7,598 bases of DNA from Campylobacteraceae bacterium (lineage in GTDB: Bacteria; Campylobacterota; Campylobacteria; Campylobacterales; Sulfurospirillaceae), in NCBI GenBank assembly GCA_027013265.1, contig JALUXQ010000195.1:1-7598 (forward strand), written 5' to 3'. Of the stretch, positions 5,676 to 7,598 are shown one piece after another; within the stretch, counting starts at the first letter, position 1; each line of letters begins with the position of its first letter. The notes under the pieces are model-generated. The model saw nothing but the letters and a program-made list of their open reading frames with translations, searched no databases and had not been told where the DNA came from. The position numbers and the translations under genes are program-made.

Positions 5676-7598
5676 GTGAACACGAAAAGTTTAGATAAGT
5701 TTATATTTTTTTATGCTATTGCAATATCTGTATTTCATTTTTGGATTAATATTTGGGGAGGGATTAGTGATTTGTGGTTTAATGCGGCACACTTTTCACT
5801 TCTTGCTAGTTTAGGTTTTTTAACATTTAGAGCCTCCAAATATTCATCTAACGACAAGATACCTTTCTATGATATATTTTTAGCTATTGCAACTCTAGGC
5901 ATAGTTGTCTATATGATGCTTTTTGAAGAGAGTCTATATGCAGTGGCACATAGCAATATGAGACCATTTGATCTCTTCTTTTCAGCATTTTCTATATTTA
6001 TAGCCATAGAGATACTAAGAAGAACAACAGGCTACATCATACCTGCTATCATGATAACAGCTACCATGTATCTACTCTATTTTGGCAAGTTTCTTAGTGG
6101 AGTTTTTGCCTTTGGTGGTATGAGTGTGGAGAGATTTTTATATAGAATGTACTATACAGGCGAAGGACTTTTCGGACCAATTGCCACTATTTCTGCTACT
6201 TATGTGTTTATGTTCATACTTTTTGCGGCATTTTTGCTAAAAAGTGGAGCAGGTGATTTTATAGTAGAGCTCTCTAGCGTTCTAACCTCTAGGTTTAGGG
6301 GCGGAGCTGGACATGTGGCAGTTTTTAGCTCAGCTCTAATGGGTACGATTTCAGGAAGTGCGGTTGCAAATACAGTCTCAACAGGAACTATCACGATTCC
6401 TATGATGAAAAAAGCAGGTTTCAAGCCGATGTTTGCAGCAGGAGTTGAAACAGCAGCGAGCACAGGTGGGCAGATAATGCCTCCTGTCATGGGTGCAGGT
6501 GCTTTCATCATGGCTCAAATCACTCAGATAGCTTTCACTACGATAATCACACTCTCTATTTTGCCAGCTATTTTATACTTCTCTTCCATCGCTTTTTATA
6601 TACATATTCACGCAAAAATGCACAATATAGATTGTGAAAAGATAGATAAAAAACTTTTTCCGATTTTAAGAGAGGGTTTTCACTTTCTTATACCAATAGC
6701 AGCACTTTTGGGGCTTTTGATTTATGGATATACTCCAACTTATGCAGCAGGAATCTCTATACTTGTGATTATAGCATCATCTTATCTGACAAAAACAAAA
6801 AGGATGAGTTTTATGCAAATCTTAGAGGGATTAGCTGAGGGGTCAAAAAGTATGGTAACTACTGGAGTCTTGCTTGTTGGTATCGGTGTGGTTGTAGGAG
6901 TTATAAATATCTCAGGTATTGGAGTAACCTTTTCGCAACTCATTATGGAGTGGTCACACAACAATCTTCTTATAGCTCTTGTGCTAGTAGCGATTGCCTC
7001 TTTGATTTTAGGTATGGGGCTTCCTGTCACAGCTTCTTATGTGGTATTGGCAGTTCTTTCAGCTCCTGCACTCGTAGGTTTGATGATGAGCCCAGAGATG
7101 GCAGCGCTTGTAAATGCAGGTGTTGTATTGCCTGAAGCTACCATGTATCTACTTTCAGCTCATTTGATCATATTTTGGTTATCGCAAGACTCAAACTTGA
7201 CACCTCCAGTCTGCTTGGCAGCTTTTGCGGCTGCTGCTATAGCTGATACACCACCTATGAGAACAGGGCTCCAAGCCTGGAAACTTGGAAAAGGTCTATA
7301 TATAGTTCCGCTTCTGTTTGCTTTTAGCCCTATAATCACAGGAACTTGGCCACAGAGATTTGAAGTATTTGGCTTTGCTATGGTTGGTATCATGGCGTTT
7401 GCTGCAACGGTTGAGGGATTTTGGGATATGAAGATGACGATAGTCCAAAGAGCTATTTTTGGTATATCCACACTGCTTCTGCTCTCTCAAGATGGTATAT
7501 ATGGCATAGATGCTGCACTTGGAGTTATACAATATACACACATTGCTGGTATAATTATGCTTGTGTTTGTTATGTTTCTACACAAAAAAGGATATAGA
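5676..7598 (+). CDS. TRAP transporter fused permease (DctQ-DctM type), 3' end beyond window
   Basis: An open frame of 641 codons runs from GTG 5676 to the window edge with no stop. The GTG has TAGGAGAG (5663-5670) 5 nt upstream; no in-frame ATG has a comparable site. The product is a polytopic inner-membrane protein that moves the solute delivered by the TAXI receptor, driven by a Na+ or H+ gradient. Residues up to about 155 form a small DctQ-like part with about four membrane segments. From about 160 the DctM-like part shows the family motifs: GTISGSAVANT (from about 223), STGGQIMPPVMGAGAF (from 262), LGMGLPVTASY (around 446) and SQDSNLTPPVCLAAFAAAAIA (from 503). Fused DctQM is the usual form for TAXI systems. 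The last visible residues (HKKGYR) follow a membrane segment, so probably little is missing. The GTG start and upstream hairpin both suggest lower expression than the receptor. The substrate is unknown. Confidence 0.94.
   Translation, partial: MNTKSLDKFIFFYAIAISVFHFWINIWGGISDLWFNAAHFSLLASLGFLTFRASKYSSNDKIPFYDIFLAIATLGIVVYMMLFEESLYAVAHSNMRPFDLFFSAFSIFIAIEILRRTTGYIIPAIMITATMYLLYFGKFLSGVFAFGGMSVERFLYRMYYTGEGLFGPIATISATYVFMFILFAAFLLKSGAGDFIVELSSVLTSRFRGGAGHVAVFSSALMGTISGSAVANTVSTGTITIPMMKKAGFKPMFAAGVETAASTGGQIMPPVMGAGAFIMAQITQIAFTTIITLSILPAILYFSSIAFYIHIHAKMHNIDCEKIDKKLFPILREGFHFLIPIAALLGLLIYGYTPTYAAGISILVIIASSYLTKTKRMSFMQILEGLAEGSKSMVTTGVLLVGIGVVVGVINISGIGVTFSQLIMEWSHNNLLIALVLVAIASLILGMGLPVTASYVVLAVLSAPALVGLMMSPEMAALVNAGVVLPEATMYLLSAHLIIFWLSQDSNLTPPVCLAAFAAAAIADTPPMRTGLQAWKLGKGLYIVPLLFAFSPIITGTWPQRFEVFGFAMVGIMAFAATVEGFWDMKMTIVQRAIFGISTLLLLSQDGIYGIDAALGVIQYTHIAGIIMLVFVMFLHKKGYR

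Noticed and set aside
6200..7541. Several open frames on both strands inside the TRAP permease gene (6200-6511, 6782-7030, 6950-7135, 7160-7471, 7296-7541).
   Set aside because: The permease frame is continuous from 5676 to the edge and carries all family motifs; these are overlaps in other frames.
1..7598. Search for CRISPR repeats, insertion sequences, tRNA/rRNA genes, toxin-antitoxin or defence genes.
   Set aside because: No regularly spaced repeats, transposase motifs, terminal inverted repeats, tRNA-like cloverleaf or defence domains were seen; gene content and base use are uniform across the window.

Overview
The window looks like chromosomal DNA from a member of the Campylobacterota (former Epsilonproteobacteria), plausibly a Sulfurimonas/Sulfurospirillum-type relative. 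This inference rests on four things: strongly AT-rich intergenic DNA, a YebC protein with the MGRAFEYR start typical of that phylum, a PAS-rich histidine kinase with the 'GEMIGAIAHQWRQPLNN' phospho-acceptor box common there, and the start of what looks like an OprD-like porin. Genus and species cannot be fixed by eye.

Layout. The left part (1-1073) is on the minus strand: the 5' end of a secreted, probable outer-membrane porin gene (1-153, cut by the window edge) with its own promoter, then yebC (363-1073). Between them lie two hairpins that may terminate yebC. A 78-bp divergent spacer (1074-1151) with overlapping candidate -10 elements separates yebC from a plus-strand block that fills the rest of the window. 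That block is: a large membrane-anchored PAS-PAS histidine kinase (1152-3791, TTG start); an OmpR/PhoB-type response regulator (3795-4499, start 3 nt after the kinase stop); a TAXI-family TRAP substrate-binding protein (4601-5620); and a fused DctQM-type TRAP permease (5676 to the right edge, GTG start, still open at the edge).

How the genes may work together. The kinase probably senses a small molecule through a roughly 290-residue periplasmic domain and phosphorylates the adjacent regulator. The gene directly downstream encodes a periplasmic TAXI solute receptor, followed by the Na+- or H+-driven permease that would carry the solute into the cell. Before the TAXI gene there is a run of three 7-mers at exactly 11-bp intervals (two identical, one matching 5 of 7), which ends just before an extended -10. 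This is the geometry expected of an OmpR/PhoB-family activator site. The simplest reading is a self-contained sense-and-import locus for one unidentified, probably organic-acid-like substrate. A strong hairpin without a U-tract lies between the TAXI and permease genes and could set the receptor:permease ratio.

I see no mobile element, CRISPR array, tRNA, rRNA or defence system. The exciting part is modest: an uncharacterised two-component/TAXI-TRAP pairing with a readable candidate operator, not an obviously new class of system.
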